A stretch of DNA of 64,000 nt from Chloroflexota bacterium (lineage in GTDB: Bacteria; Chloroflexota; Dehalococcoidia; Lucifugimonadales; Lucifugimonadaceae): assembly GCA_018650845.1 (NCBI GenBank), contig JABIFF010000022.1, forward strand, positions 144,825 to 208,824. The letters run 5' to 3'. Position numbers and translations under genes: made by a program. Of this stretch, positions 43,946 through 52,874 are shown one piece after another. Every line of letters starts with the position of its first letter. Position 1 is the first letter of the stretch. Below the pieces are notes generated by a model. It made no database searches, was not told the DNA's origin, and saw only the letters and a program-made list of their open reading frames with translations.

Positions 43946-44761
43946 CTAAACGACGTCGAGAGTGTCTTCTGCAGCCACTGAATCCCCACCAGCGATCTGG
44001 CGAAGCTGAGCGAACTCATCCTGCGTACCACGCAGAAGAATGCCAGCATCCGAAGAGTGCATGATGAATCGTGCACCCAACTCGATAGCCGTAGTCGATG
44101 CCTTGATCGTCTGCTGGTGAATCATCGTTGGCAATCCACGATCATCCGCCGCACCAATCACCTTCTTCAAAGTATCGATGTAAAGCGGGTTTTCCACTTC
44201 GTCAGGAATACCCAGCGAAGTAGTCATGTCGTTAGGACCAATAAATACAGCGTCGATAGGAGCGCACTCGATCATTGCTTCAACGTGGTCGGCAGCAGGT
44301 TTGCTCTCAACACCCATGATGAAGATCTGGTCTTTGTGACGGTTTTCCAAATATTCCTTCGACTTCTCGCTTGGGTACTCGTTATCGGTAACCACTTTGT
44401 CGAAGTACTCACCCTTGAGAGGGTGTGTCTTCATCTTCATGCAGGTTCGGCGAACTTCGTCGAGAGTCTCGCAGTAAGGCACAAGAACGCCGTCGGCGCC
44501 GGCATCCATAGCCATCGCAACCCAAACCTCTGCGGTGTCGGGAGTTCGAACGATAGCTGTGATGTCGAGCGACTGCATCTGTGCAACCGTATCGGCGATC
44601 AGTTGGCGGTCACGCGAACCGTGCTCCGAGTCGATGACAACGAAATCGAGAGTGCTACCAGCAAACACTCGGCCCCAGCGCATGCTTGCGGTGGCAGAGA
44701 CCATAAATCCAAATACAGGCTTCTTAGCTTTTAGTGCAGCTTTCAGATCAGCTGGTTTCAT
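43946..44761 (-). CDS. HpcH/HpaI-family aldolase
   Basis: A 271-residue class II pyruvate aldolase-like enzyme that cleaves 2-keto-3-deoxy acids such as 4-hydroxy-2-oxoheptanedioate. FVVIDSEHGSRDRQ, GADGVLVPYCETLDEVRR, MGVESK and VFIGPNDMTTSLG are the usual conserved blocks, with a metal Glu in GVES and Asp in GPND. It would follow sugar-acid dehydratases such as the enolases and UxuA-like protein in this window. A dyad, TCGGTCA-N6-TGACCGA, lies 31 bp upstream. Confidence 0.92.
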   Translation of the reverse strand: MKPADLKAALKAKKPVFGFMVSATASMRWGRVFAGSTLDFVVIDSEHGSRDRQLIADTVAQMQSLDITAIVRTPDTAEVWVAMAMDAGADGVLVPYCETLDEVRRTCMKMKTHPLKGEYFDKVVTDNEYPSEKSKEYLENRHKDQIFIMGVESKPAADHVEAMIECAPIDAVFIGPNDMTTSLGIPDEVENPLYIDTLKKVIGAADDRGLPTMIHQQTIKASTTAIELGARFIMHSSDAGILLRGTQDEFAQLRQIAGGDSVAAEDTLDVV

Positions 44762-44792
44762 GTTGTCCTCTTACGAAATTAATAAGATGTCT

Positions 44793-44812
44793 TCGGTCAA
44801 TTTTCTGACCGA
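44793..44812. promoter_or_regulatory. 7-bp dyad upstream of the aldolase gene
   Basis: TCGGTCA-ATTTTC-TGACCGA is a perfect inverted repeat about 31 bp before the aldolase start. Its size fits an operator for a dimeric repressor. The remainder of the 264-bp gap shows nothing else I can name. Confidence 0.4.
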
Positions 44813-45025
44813 TTGAGTACGCGGAGCGTAATAGTACCCGAACTCGCAGATAAGCGTTTGTGACGATGCCGTGTGATTCGAAAATGAAACCGCTTTCCGC
44901 ACTCCAAAACGTATAGAGAACAGGCCTATCCGCCACTACATTGCTCTTATATCGACGAGAAATCACACTTTAAGTCCCACAAATACCTGCAGTTCGTTCG
45001 AACCAACCGGGTAGTCTCAGTTTTC

Positions 45026-47713
45026 GTGGTACCAAATTTAACCTCAACCAATAGCCATCGCCTGGTGGCACTCGCACTAGCCGTGACGACCATATTCATC
45101 GTCTCTGCTTGCTCTGGCAGCGCGCCCGCTCCTACTCAAGCGCCTAGCGGCCTCACGATCGACCCGACAGCGACTACTGAAGCTGTTCAGGTCGATCCAA
45201 CCGCAACGCGAGTACCTGCACCGCCGTCGCCAACACCTGAGCCGACTTCAACACCGACTCCAGTGCCGACGCCAACCGAAGTTCCGCCTACGGCCACTGC
45301 AACCGCAACATCGGTACCCACAGCAACTCCAAGCCCCACGAGTACGCCTGCACCAACCGCCACCCCAGTTCCAACTGTCGAACTTGGGCAGCTGCCAACT
45401 GGCGTAATTAGCGCCTTCACCGTTTCGGAAACTCTCGATCGTCAATCAACGCCCACTGCGACACCATTTCCTACTGCAGTACAGCCATTCATCGAACCAA
45501 CTCCAACACCAACGAGTGGTAGCGATCTACAGCCGTACTTCGGCAATGGTCAGCCTGTTCGGGTAAGAAATCCTAACGGCGGACCGTTCGTTGAAAAATC
45601 TGACCTTTTGGTCGATTTCTTCTTCACGAACGCTGGCTCAACAACAATTACCGATGATTACTACATCGATCTTTATATCGACGGTGCAATTGCGCAGCGT
45701 TGGCTCGGTATAAAACTTGAACCCAGCACATTTGCTTTCATCGAAGGTGGCACTGGGCTTCTCGACGCATTTGAGCTAGAACCCGGCGATCACGAAGTCA
45801 AACTTGTTGTCGACCCAACAAATCTCATCGCTGAAGCATCAGATGGCGATAATACTCACACTGCAACGTTCACATGGGCAGGCCCGGCAATTCCAACACC
45901 TGAACCCGGTACAAGGCTTCCAAATCTCACTTTCGCTCGTAGTACAACAGGAATTACTGCTGCACCGTTCTTAGGAGCTTCGAACTCAGGGGGACTCTCT
46001 ACAAACGGCACCACCGCTTTGTCGATCTCGGTTCTGAACGATTCGCCAATTTCCATCACGCGCGAATTCATGCTCACAGTGCTTTTTGACGATGTGCTTG
46101 TATACAAAGCGAACTACACAGGGCTCATCGGCGGCCAAAATATCAACCTCGATTGGGAGGGCATTACCGACGCCGTAAGGATCACTCCGGGCGAGCACAC
46201 GGTGAAAGTCATCGCCGATGCGAGTGGTGCGGTGACTGAGTCTGATGAATCGGACAATTCACTCGAATCTGTATTTGTGTGGGGCACAGGCGATCCGATT
46301 GCCGCTCCAGCTCCGGAAGGCTCGAATGGTGCTCCCATTCGCACTGTTCAGGTTCTTCCGAACTTCACTGGGGTCACGCCATACGGCTGGGATGCAGCGA
46401 TTTCTGCCAGCAATTCCTCTGAAGAGCTCGCACTAGGTGCCGATGGCAAGGTTTGGGCAGAGGCAGATACAAAAATTTCTCTCGCAATGCGTAATTCGAG
46501 CCGAGTAAATTCTGCGAAATCAGGCGCTTTCGAAGCCCAAATATTTATCGACAATGAGCTGCTTGAGACTATTCGACTTGGTGCCGGCGATGACGCGGGT
46601 AGCTATTGGACAGAATCTATAACGATCCCTGCCAACAGTCTCGAGCCCGGTGAACACCTCGTAACGATGATCGTCGACTCAAATGACGAGATTCTTGAGA
46701 GCAACGAATCCGATAACTCGCTAGGGCGTTGGTTTGAGTTCCTTCCGGGAGCGCCAACAGACGAAGACGCAAGCGCGTTTGTTCTTAGTGACGCGGAACT
46801 CACGGCAATGCTGGCGCCACTCACGAATCAGGCGTTTATCGACCAAGTTCTTCCTGTTTCAGGTTCAGGAATCGAATCTCCTGAATGGTCAGGAGATATC
46901 GAACAGGCAGCGAAGGCCGGTTACTACTTACTGACGGGTCGTGATCTGGATGCAGAGCGAATCGTTATGCACCTCTTACCGCACGATCAGTTCGTCGCCG
47001 CCTCGTTCAACGCATGTATGACTGATTATTTCCTTCTTTCGGACCCTACATACATCGCCACTTACGATGCGTGCACGAATTTCCGTGGTGAAATCGGATT
47101 CAAGTTCCGCCTGAACGGCAAAGTACACGTATATGTAGATCTAGACGAGTCGCCAATACTTGCGCTTGGAGTCTATTTCCACGAGCTTGGACACGCGCTT
47201 CAAGACCTCGAAAATCCTGATCAAACCGATGCACCTCACACTCAAAATCTCCGTGGACTTTTCGAGGCTCAGGCGCAGATATTCGAAGCGGCAGCGCTAC
47301 GAAGCATCGAGGAATATCTGGGCATTGGCCTGATTCGATACCCAAACAACAGCATCGTGCAGGGCGAAGTTCAATTCGTTCTCGACAACAGCAAGGCCCT
47401 TGAAGGTTCTGCCGAACACGTGCTGGGTCATAACTTCCTCTGGTACGAAGTGCTAACAAACACATCAGGCCTAGGTTTCGACGCTGAGCTCCGTGCAAAC
47501 AAGAAGCTTTCAGCAACCAGCGCCAAGGCATTATTCGACTACCTCGTATCGCTCGACCCATCGGCTCTCAACGCTTGGGTTTCGCAGATTTCAGTCACAA
47601 CGAGTGCGCCCGACGAATTCGCAGCCATCTCGATGAGCCGACTCGAAGACGATCTGCCGGCAGCCCTTCATGGCAACCCCGGCCTAAGAGAACCAGCCTT
47701 CCTAATTCCGTAG
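45026..47713 (+). CDS. Large surface lipoprotein with CARDB domains and HExxH metallopeptidase-like domain
   Basis: An 895-residue exported protein. The signal peptide ends in a lipobox (FIVSAC, Cys29). Residues about 45-115 are a Pro/Thr/Ala-rich stalk. Three Ig-like CARDB domains follow (about 165-290, 300-420, 440-575), each with an EPGDHEV/SDNS-type pattern (for example ITPGEHTVKV and ESDESDNS). The C-terminal part has HELGHAL at 719-725 and a later FEAQAQIFEAAA helix, suggesting a gluzincin-like zinc peptidase. It is probably anchored on the cell surface and may bind and degrade polymers. Start is GTG. Confidence 0.85.
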   Translation: MVPNLTSTNSHRLVALALAVTTIFIVSACSGSAPAPTQAPSGLTIDPTATTEAVQVDPTATRVPAPPSPTPEPTSTPTPVPTPTEVPPTATATATSVPTATPSPTSTPAPTATPVPTVELGQLPTGVISAFTVSETLDRQSTPTATPFPTAVQPFIEPTPTPTSGSDLQPYFGNGQPVRVRNPNGGPFVEKSDLLVDFFFTNAGSTTITDDYYIDLYIDGAIAQRWLGIKLEPSTFAFIEGGTGLLDAFELEPGDHEVKLVVDPTNLIAEASDGDNTHTATFTWAGPAIPTPEPGTRLPNLTFARSTTGITAAPFLGASNSGGLSTNGTTALSISVLNDSPISITREFMLTVLFDDVLVYKANYTGLIGGQNINLDWEGITDAVRITPGEHTVKVIADASGAVTESDESDNSLESVFVWGTGDPIAAPAPEGSNGAPIRTVQVLPNFTGVTPYGWDAAISASNSSEELALGADGKVWAEADTKISLAMRNSSRVNSAKSGAFEAQIFIDNELLETIRLGAGDDAGSYWTESITIPANSLEPGEHLVTMIVDSNDEILESNESDNSLGRWFEFLPGAPTDEDASAFVLSDAELTAMLAPLTNQAFIDQVLPVSGSGIESPEWSGDIEQAAKAGYYLLTGRDLDAERIVMHLLPHDQFVAASFNACMTDYFLLSDPTYIATYDACTNFRGEIGFKFRLNGKVHVYVDLDESPILALGVYFHELGHALQDLENPDQTDAPHTQNLRGLFEAQAQIFEAAALRSIEEYLGIGLIRYPNNSIVQGEVQFVLDNSKALEGSAEHVLGHNFLWYEVLTNTSGLGFDAELRANKKLSATSAKALFDYLVSLDPSALNAWVSQISVTTSAPDEFAAISMSRLEDDLPAALHGNPGLREPAFLIP

Positions 47714-47816
47714 GCATTTACGGTTGATCAGCCCTTAACTCGTCGAAGACAGTGATACTGTTCGCTTGCCGACTTTTTCGCGGCTGGCTTTTGGCATTTT
47801 CTGGGAGACTGGGTAC

Positions 47817-48530
47817 TTGATTCACGATAACGTCGAGTTCGATTTTTACTTCATTAGGCACGGTGAATCGCAATCGAACATCACTCCCGGCATCGCAGCT
47901 GGCGTGAATTTCGATGCCCCAATGACAGATCGAGGTCACAAACAGGCCGAAGCCGCAGGATCACGACTAGGCGCAGAGGGCGTGAAGTTCGACAAGATCT
48001 ACTCTTCTTCGCTAGTGCGAGCTGTGCAGACGACTGAAGGTGTGCTGAAGGGCATGGGAATTCCCGATGCAGACTTCAGTCAGGTCGATGAAATCATTGA
48101 GAAGCAGACTCCCGGCTGGCGAGGCAAGCTTGCCAAAGATGTGATGCCGACTGAAGTTCGTCTGCTGATGGCTGAAAAGGGCAAATACTTCAAAGCTGCC
48201 GATGGCGAAACGATGCGATGGGTTGAACGACGTGCTTCCAATTGGCTCGAAGATGAAATTCTGTACAACGAGGATTGGTACCAGAAGGACGGGAATCACA
48301 CGATTGCGATAGTCAGCCATGGCGACACCATGCGAGCGCTGCTGCACTACATCACAGGCATCGATAACCGTCTTGCTATGCGAACCGACATTTTCAACTG
48401 TTCGATTAGTCGATTCCGCTTCGGAAAACTCGGCTGGAGCATCGGTTCGATCAACGATTCGTCGCACACACTCGCTCTTGGCGACATCGTCCGAGACGAA
48501 AAGATCGTTCAAGGCGGTCTAGGGGTTTAG
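47817..48530 (+). CDS. Histidine phosphatase family protein
   Basis: A 237-residue phosphoglycerate-mutase-like phosphatase. The catalytic RHGESQSN holds the phosphorylated His, YSSSLVRAVQTTE is the second conserved block, and VSHGDTMRALL carries the second His. Members hydrolyse sugar phosphates, nucleotides or cofactors. The TTG at 47817 has GGGAG 9 nt upstream and gives a good N-terminus (MIHDNVEFDFYFIRHG); the track start at 47766 adds 17 residues. Confidence 0.9.
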   Translation: MIHDNVEFDFYFIRHGESQSNITPGIAAGVNFDAPMTDRGHKQAEAAGSRLGAEGVKFDKIYSSSLVRAVQTTEGVLKGMGIPDADFSQVDEIIEKQTPGWRGKLAKDVMPTEVRLLMAEKGKYFKAADGETMRWVERRASNWLEDEILYNEDWYQKDGNHTIAIVSHGDTMRALLHYITGIDNRLAMRTDIFNCSISRFRFGKLGWSIGSINDSSHTLALGDIVRDEKIVQGGLGV

Positions 48531-48554
48531 GCGTCTGGGTTTCTCGCCCAACTC

Positions 48555-48746
48555 TGTCATTTCGAGAAGTGAAGCATGAACGCCGTGGCAATCAGCGGCT
48601 CTGAGCAACGCGGCTGTTGAATGTGGCCAGATATCGCTCAGGTAAATTCCGTACGTTCTCAGAAAGATTCACTGCAATGCTGAACATAGCGTTGCATATG
48701 CCCACTGATTGCCACGTCACCTCAGGGCAGGCTCCTCGCAATGACA
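48555..48746. repeat. MITE-like element, family A (192 bp)
   Basis: The left end TGTCATTTCGAGAAGTGAAG...GTGGCAATCAGCGGCTCTGAGCAACGCGG and the right end TGATTGCCACGTCA...CTCCTCGCAATGACA form long inverted repeats. The interior GAACATAGCGTTGCAT aligns with the copy at 43678. It fills the gap between the histidine phosphatase and HAD genes. Confidence 0.88.
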
Positions 48747-48753
48747 ATCTCCG

Positions 48754-49563
48754 CTAACTTCGAGCTACTTCCTCAATCGCGCCCAAAATCTCAGAAACCG
48801 AACTAATCTCAATTGTAGGTGGGCTGCCCTTGTCAGGTCGTGGAAGCCCTTCGGCATTGAACCAGATCGACGGCATATTCAAATTGGCCGCCCCTTGAAT
48901 ATCGCTACTCCACGAATTGCCGATCATCACGGTTTCTTCTGGTGAAACTTCAAGCCCTTCCAAAGCAGCGGTGAACGGCTCTGGTCGCGGTTTTCCAATT
49001 CCAACGTCGCCAGATGCAACGACGACTTCGAAATAATCTGACAGCCCTGCTTCGCTCAGTTTGAACCGCTGAACCGCTGGCGATCCGTTCGTGACAATCG
49101 CCAGCGGGTATGTTTCACCCACCTGCGTCAGGACCTCGCCAACTCCGTCGTACGGAACCAATCGCTTCACCCGCTCGACACGGTGCTGTTCGATTATTTC
49201 GTCCCTAAGCTCAACATCTTGAACTCCATACTCTGAAAGAATTTCGTCCCAGGCATCACGCTTGTACTGATTGATCGTATCTTCGTTGTTGCCGAGTCCG
49301 TACCGCGGATCGTCCCACGGCCCCCACAACCCTTCCCACGCGGCATAGGCGATTTCAGAATAAATGCTCGGGGTGCTCCACTGCGCCCAAAGTCGGTGAC
49401 ATGACTCGTCTATGGTCTTCAGCATCTGCTCGGGGTCTGCGCCATATTTGGCTTCAACCAACCCGCACACGACCAGTAACGCTTCCCGTTCAGGCTCCAT
49501 TTCGGGAACCAGAGTGTCGTCAAGGTCGAACAAAATCGCTTTTAGCTCTGGGAGCTTCGCCAT
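48754..49563 (-). CDS. HAD-superfamily hydrolase
   Basis: A 269-residue haloacid-dehalogenase-fold phosphatase. Motif I is LFDLDDTLVPE, motif II VTNGSP, motif III Lys in GKPRPEP, and motif IV IGNSWSSDIQGA. The helical cap of about 100 residues is type C1, as in phosphoglycolate-phosphatase-like enzymes. Its start overlaps the stop of the upstream DUF3754-like gene (TAATG), so translation is coupled. Substrate unknown. Confidence 0.92.
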   Translation of the reverse strand: MAKLPELKAILFDLDDTLVPEMEPEREALLVVCGLVEAKYGADPEQMLKTIDESCHRLWAQWSTPSIYSEIAYAAWEGLWGPWDDPRYGLGNNEDTINQYKRDAWDEILSEYGVQDVELRDEIIEQHRVERVKRLVPYDGVGEVLTQVGETYPLAIVTNGSPAVQRFKLSEAGLSDYFEVVVASGDVGIGKPRPEPFTAALEGLEVSPEETVMIGNSWSSDIQGAANLNMPSIWFNAEGLPRPDKGSPPTIEISSVSEILGAIEEVARS

Positions 49564-50807
49564 TATTCGACGATTCCAAGCAAGCCAGCGTGATAGTCAC
49601 GAGATAAGCCCTGCTGGCAGTGGGTTTCCAACTTGCCAGAAGCTTCATCTAGCCCGATAACTCGCAGCTCCGTTCGATCTTTCCACAGGCTGAGTCGATC
49701 TAGCGTTTCGATAGCATCGTCTATATCGAAATCAACTTCGATCTTCGTCAGCTCCTTCAAATACGCCTCGATCTCAGCCTTGATCGCAGATTCCGAAGTG
49801 GAACGCCCGTCGTTCTCAACATCGAGACAGAAGGCGTAGAGCAGCACGGATTCCTTGATCTCCTCTTCGCAGATCATGTACGAAATCAGGTGAATTGCGC
49901 TTCGATTCGCACCAAGGCTTTGAAAATACAGGTGCTTGGCACGATTCGAATCACGATCCTTGATTGCTCGTCTATAGCCTGAGAAAACCTTCCAAAATAA
50001 GCCAGCCAACGGCACTGCAACCACCCACAGCAGCTGCGAAGCCGCAACTAATCCCACTGCAAGCACTTTCGCAATCACCGTCCAAACAGCACCTGCACCG
50101 CTTCCGATCATCATCACGGCGTCACGCAGTCCCATGCTCACGTTCGCGTTCGGGAGGAGTGCTTCAACGTCGCGAATTGGAATATCTTTGAACAGCCTGA
50201 CTTGAACGTTAGATTCACCAGCAGGGCGAGTTATAAGCGCCAGTCGATTAAATACCTCGACCTGACTCGTTTCGCCCTTAATCGGATGTTTTAGCGTCCG
50301 ACGGTGATACGGCGCGGTCGAACGGCCTCGCACCCAAATCGACATCTCTTCGAGGCTGTCTTCATCAAGTTTCACCTTGATGCCGTGAGTGCTGCCTGCT
50401 TCTAGCGCAGTCTTTACCTGATCGTCAGACAGCTGCTCAAAATTAGCCTTTTCGAGCATGTGCTGAACCTTCGAATTCAGCTGTCGGAATTCAGAATCCC
50501 CTGGAGGATCGGCATTGAGGACGTCGACGGTCTCACGATCGGGATTAATTCGTGCATAGGCACGAGTAATTATCCGCTCGAAAGCAGATTTCTCTTGCTC
50601 GAGAATTCTAACCATCCAGCGTGAGACCTCGGCCAGCCGAGAACTCTGTTCACCGAACGTTTCAGAATCGTTCGACAGATACTCGATTAGATCGCCCGAC
50701 CCGACCGGAATAAACCTATTGTCAGGTCGAGTAAAACCCGATTCGTAGATGCTGGTAAGGGTAAATCTCGAGTTCAAAAACCCGAGACCAAACCTTCTAC
50801 CAGTCAA
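49563..50807 (-). CDS. DUF3754-like membrane protein
   Basis: A 414-residue protein with two hydrophobic helices (about 230-270) in an otherwise soluble chain. The segment FSGYRRAIKDRDSNRAKHLYFQSLGANRSA, shortened, and YMICEEEIKESVLLYAF match the DUF3754 (TMEM143-like) pattern. The function of this family is not established; one idea is membrane-linked metabolism. It overlaps the Gfo/Idh gene by 11 bp and the HAD gene by 3 bp, in one operon. Confidence 0.75.
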   Translation of the reverse strand: MTGRRFGLGFLNSRFTLTSIYESGFTRPDNRFIPVGSGDLIEYLSNDSETFGEQSSRLAEVSRWMVRILEQEKSAFERIITRAYARINPDRETVDVLNADPPGDSEFRQLNSKVQHMLEKANFEQLSDDQVKTALEAGSTHGIKVKLDEDSLEEMSIWVRGRSTAPYHRRTLKHPIKGETSQVEVFNRLALITRPAGESNVQVRLFKDIPIRDVEALLPNANVSMGLRDAVMMIGSGAGAVWTVIAKVLAVGLVAASQLLWVVAVPLAGLFWKVFSGYRRAIKDRDSNRAKHLYFQSLGANRSAIHLISYMICEEEIKESVLLYAFCLDVENDGRSTSESAIKAEIEAYLKELTKIEVDFDIDDAIETLDRLSLWKDRTELRVIGLDEASGKLETHCQQGLSRDYHAGLLGIVE

Positions 50808-51825
50808 TCTTGACCTCTCGGCCCGTTCGAGCCGATTCTTCAGTCGCTTCGAACACCCTCAGCACTCGAAGTCCGTGTTCCTGAGGAATCGGAGTGTCGG
50901 CATCACCACGTTCAATTGCCTGAACGAACTCGGTGAATTCTTCTAACAAAGGATTGTTCTCTCGAATCTCTTCCTTCTGCCAAGTTCCTTCTTCAGAATC
51001 GGCAATGTACAGAGCAGTCTCCTGACCTGGAGCGCTACCGTACTTCAGGCGGAATCGAGCCATACCTTCGGTGAAGAAGAAATCTCCGCCGTACTCGGTG
51101 GCCCCAACACGCCACGCCATTCGACTGATAGTCGCTACTTTGCCTGACTTCCATCGGAGGAAGCACATCGCTGTGTCATCGCAGTCGATCTCAGGGTTTT
51201 CGCTCTTCGGGTAGGTGACCTGACCGATCTGAGCACTAACAGTCTCGATATCGTCACCGAAAATCCACATCAGACGGTCGATCTCGTGAGTGCCGTCCAT
51301 CTGCCCCATTCCGCCACCTTTTTCGCCTATAAGCATCCAAGGCGGTCGAGTTTCCGGCTGATAAGGCTTGTGCCACATGTCGTGAGCCATCACGAGTTCG
51401 CCAAGTCGCTTCGAATCGACGAGTTTCTTCATTTCCTGAACGGCAGGGTAGTAACGCTGAGTGTGAGCAGTCATCAGCTTAACGCCGTTAGCTGCTGCTG
51501 CATCAATCATCTGTCGGCCTTCGGTAGCCGAGAGAGCCAGCGGCTTCTCCATAAACACGTTTTTGCCAGCTTCGGCGGAATCGAGACCCGCCTGATAGTG
51601 CAGCCAGTGCGGAAGTGTGCCGATGACGATATCGACATCATCACGTTCGAGAACGGCCTTGTAGTCGGTTACAAACTCAACATCTGGATATTTGTCTTCC
51701 CATGGTGCGGCTGCTTCAGCTCGCTGCTCGGCGACTACTTTGAGTTCGGCTCCGGGCGTGCTGTTCACAACATCGATGTAACTTCCACCGATTCGTCCCG
51801 TGCCAAGTACTGCTACTCCAACCAA
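50797..51825 (-). CDS. Gfo/Idh/MocA-family oxidoreductase
   Basis: A 342-residue NAD(P)-dependent sugar or inositol dehydrogenase-like enzyme. GVAVLGTGRIGGSY is the Rossmann motif, EKPLA carries the conserved Lys of the active site, and GTHEIDRLMWIFG matches the usual H/D motif. Sugars, inositols or their acids are common substrates. I use TTG at 51825 (MVGVAVLGTG); the track start at 51948 adds 41 residues of poor quality. First gene of the Gfo/DUF3754/HAD operon. Confidence 0.9.
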   Translation of the reverse strand: MVGVAVLGTGRIGGSYIDVVNSTPGAELKVVAEQRAEAAAPWEDKYPDVEFVTDYKAVLERDDVDIVIGTLPHWLHYQAGLDSAEAGKNVFMEKPLALSATEGRQMIDAAAANGVKLMTAHTQRYYPAVQEMKKLVDSKRLGELVMAHDMWHKPYQPETRPPWMLIGEKGGGMGQMDGTHEIDRLMWIFGDDIETVSAQIGQVTYPKSENPEIDCDDTAMCFLRWKSGKVATISRMAWRVGATEYGGDFFFTEGMARFRLKYGSAPGQETALYIADSEEGTWQKEEIRENNPLLEEFTEFVQAIERGDADTPIPQEHGLRVLRVFEATEESARTGREVKIDW

Positions 51826-51967
51826 TTCGTTCTCGCTTTCACATGCGTGCGTATGCTGACGATATTCGTCCAGCCGTTTTGGCGGAATTGTAGACCCATA
51901 CGGATCGCAAATGGGATGAGTGAGAACCGCGTCATCATTCAATATCACTGGCGGGCAGCAACCAAAG

Positions 51968-52055
51968 TGTCATCCTGAGGCTCTCGAAGGACGACAGGCG
52001 AATGGCACAATCGTTCAGATTGAGGAAGAATCTCGTCGTTAGCGAACGCGTGCCA
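51968..52055. repeat. Degraded family B repeat
   Basis: TGTCATCCTGAGGCTCTCGAAGGACGACA, then a further GTTCAGATTGAGGAAGAATC, resembles family B ends but without a clear paired right end. It lies in the 300-bp gap between the Gfo/Idh gene and the next HAD gene, where no gene is visible. Confidence 0.5.
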
Positions 52056-52127
52056 ATCAGCCCCTCCGCACCAGGCCCCTCGACCGCCGCTCGGGACGCG
52101 TGAGTGCGGTACTCGTGGGATCTATCG

Positions 52128-52811
52128 CTAAACCAGCAGATCCTTAAGCTCTTCAACGTGATCGATGATGTAATCGGGATCCGGCGCATCGTCAGGGTAT
52201 TTCTCTCGACCCATTCGAACCCAAGCAGTCTTCATTCCAACGCCGTGAGCGCCAATGATGTCGGTGTACGGGTTATCGCCAACAAACAGAATTTCTTCAG
52301 GCTTTAGGCCGTCAATATCGAGTAATCGAACTGCTTCCATGAACACTTCAGGGGCAGGTTTATCGACTCCGAACAGCTTTGACGCTAGAAGGAACGGGGT
52401 GAGCTTATCGACTCCCGTGTTTTCGGCTTTATCGTGCTGAAACTGATCGCCGTTCGTGACGATTCCCCACGTCACCTTGTTCGAATTCATCCAGTTCATG
52501 AAATCGACCGCACCCGGTAGAACTTTCATGAACTTCACCATGTTCGAAAAGTAGAAGTTGTAGTGTGATTTGGAATCACCTGGCACACCGGGCCATCGTT
52601 TTTGAATATCAAAGATAGCCGTGTTGGCGTTCGTGGCGTTATCGGGAGATAACGACCAGAAGAACTCCAAAGCATCTTCCCAGCTAGTCGAACTGTTGAT
52701 CTCGTCGTGCAGGTCGTAGAAAACTTTATAAACGTCATCGTATGCCGCACGCCTATCTATAAGCGTGTCGTCCATATCGAAAAGTGCCGCTCGAAATTTC
52801 TGATTAGTCAT
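52128..52811 (-). CDS. HAD-superfamily hydrolase
   Basis: A 227-residue HAD phosphatase with motif I LFDMDDTLIDRR, motif II VTNGDQFQH, motif III DKPAPEVF and motif IV FVGDNPYTDIIGA. Length and motifs place it in the YjjG/phosphoglycolate-phosphatase-like group; small phosphate esters or nucleotides are likely substrates. It differs clearly from the HAD at 48754, so the two are not recent copies. It is next to the enolase gene on the same strand, 63 bp apart. Confidence 0.92.
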   Translation of the reverse strand: MTNQKFRAALFDMDDTLIDRRAAYDDVYKVFYDLHDEINSSTSWEDALEFFWSLSPDNATNANTAIFDIQKRWPGVPGDSKSHYNFYFSNMVKFMKVLPGAVDFMNWMNSNKVTWGIVTNGDQFQHDKAENTGVDKLTPFLLASKLFGVDKPAPEVFMEAVRLLDIDGLKPEEILFVGDNPYTDIIGAHGVGMKTAWVRMGREKYPDDAPDPDYIIDHVEELKDLLV

Positions 52812-52874
52812 AAATTCAATCGTATTTGTAGCCCAGTGGGTCAGCTTGATAACAGGTCGAACAACAGCTTCGAT

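Noticed and set aside
44990-45002. GTTCGTTCGAAC resembling a tRNA T-arm
   Set aside because: No cloverleaf arms, acceptor stem or anticodon stem can be placed around it.
45187-45420. Minus-strand Gly/Val-rich ORF and apparent DNA tandem repeat
   Set aside because: It is the shadow of the Pro/Thr-rich stalk coded on the plus strand; the repetition comes from that amino-acid bias.
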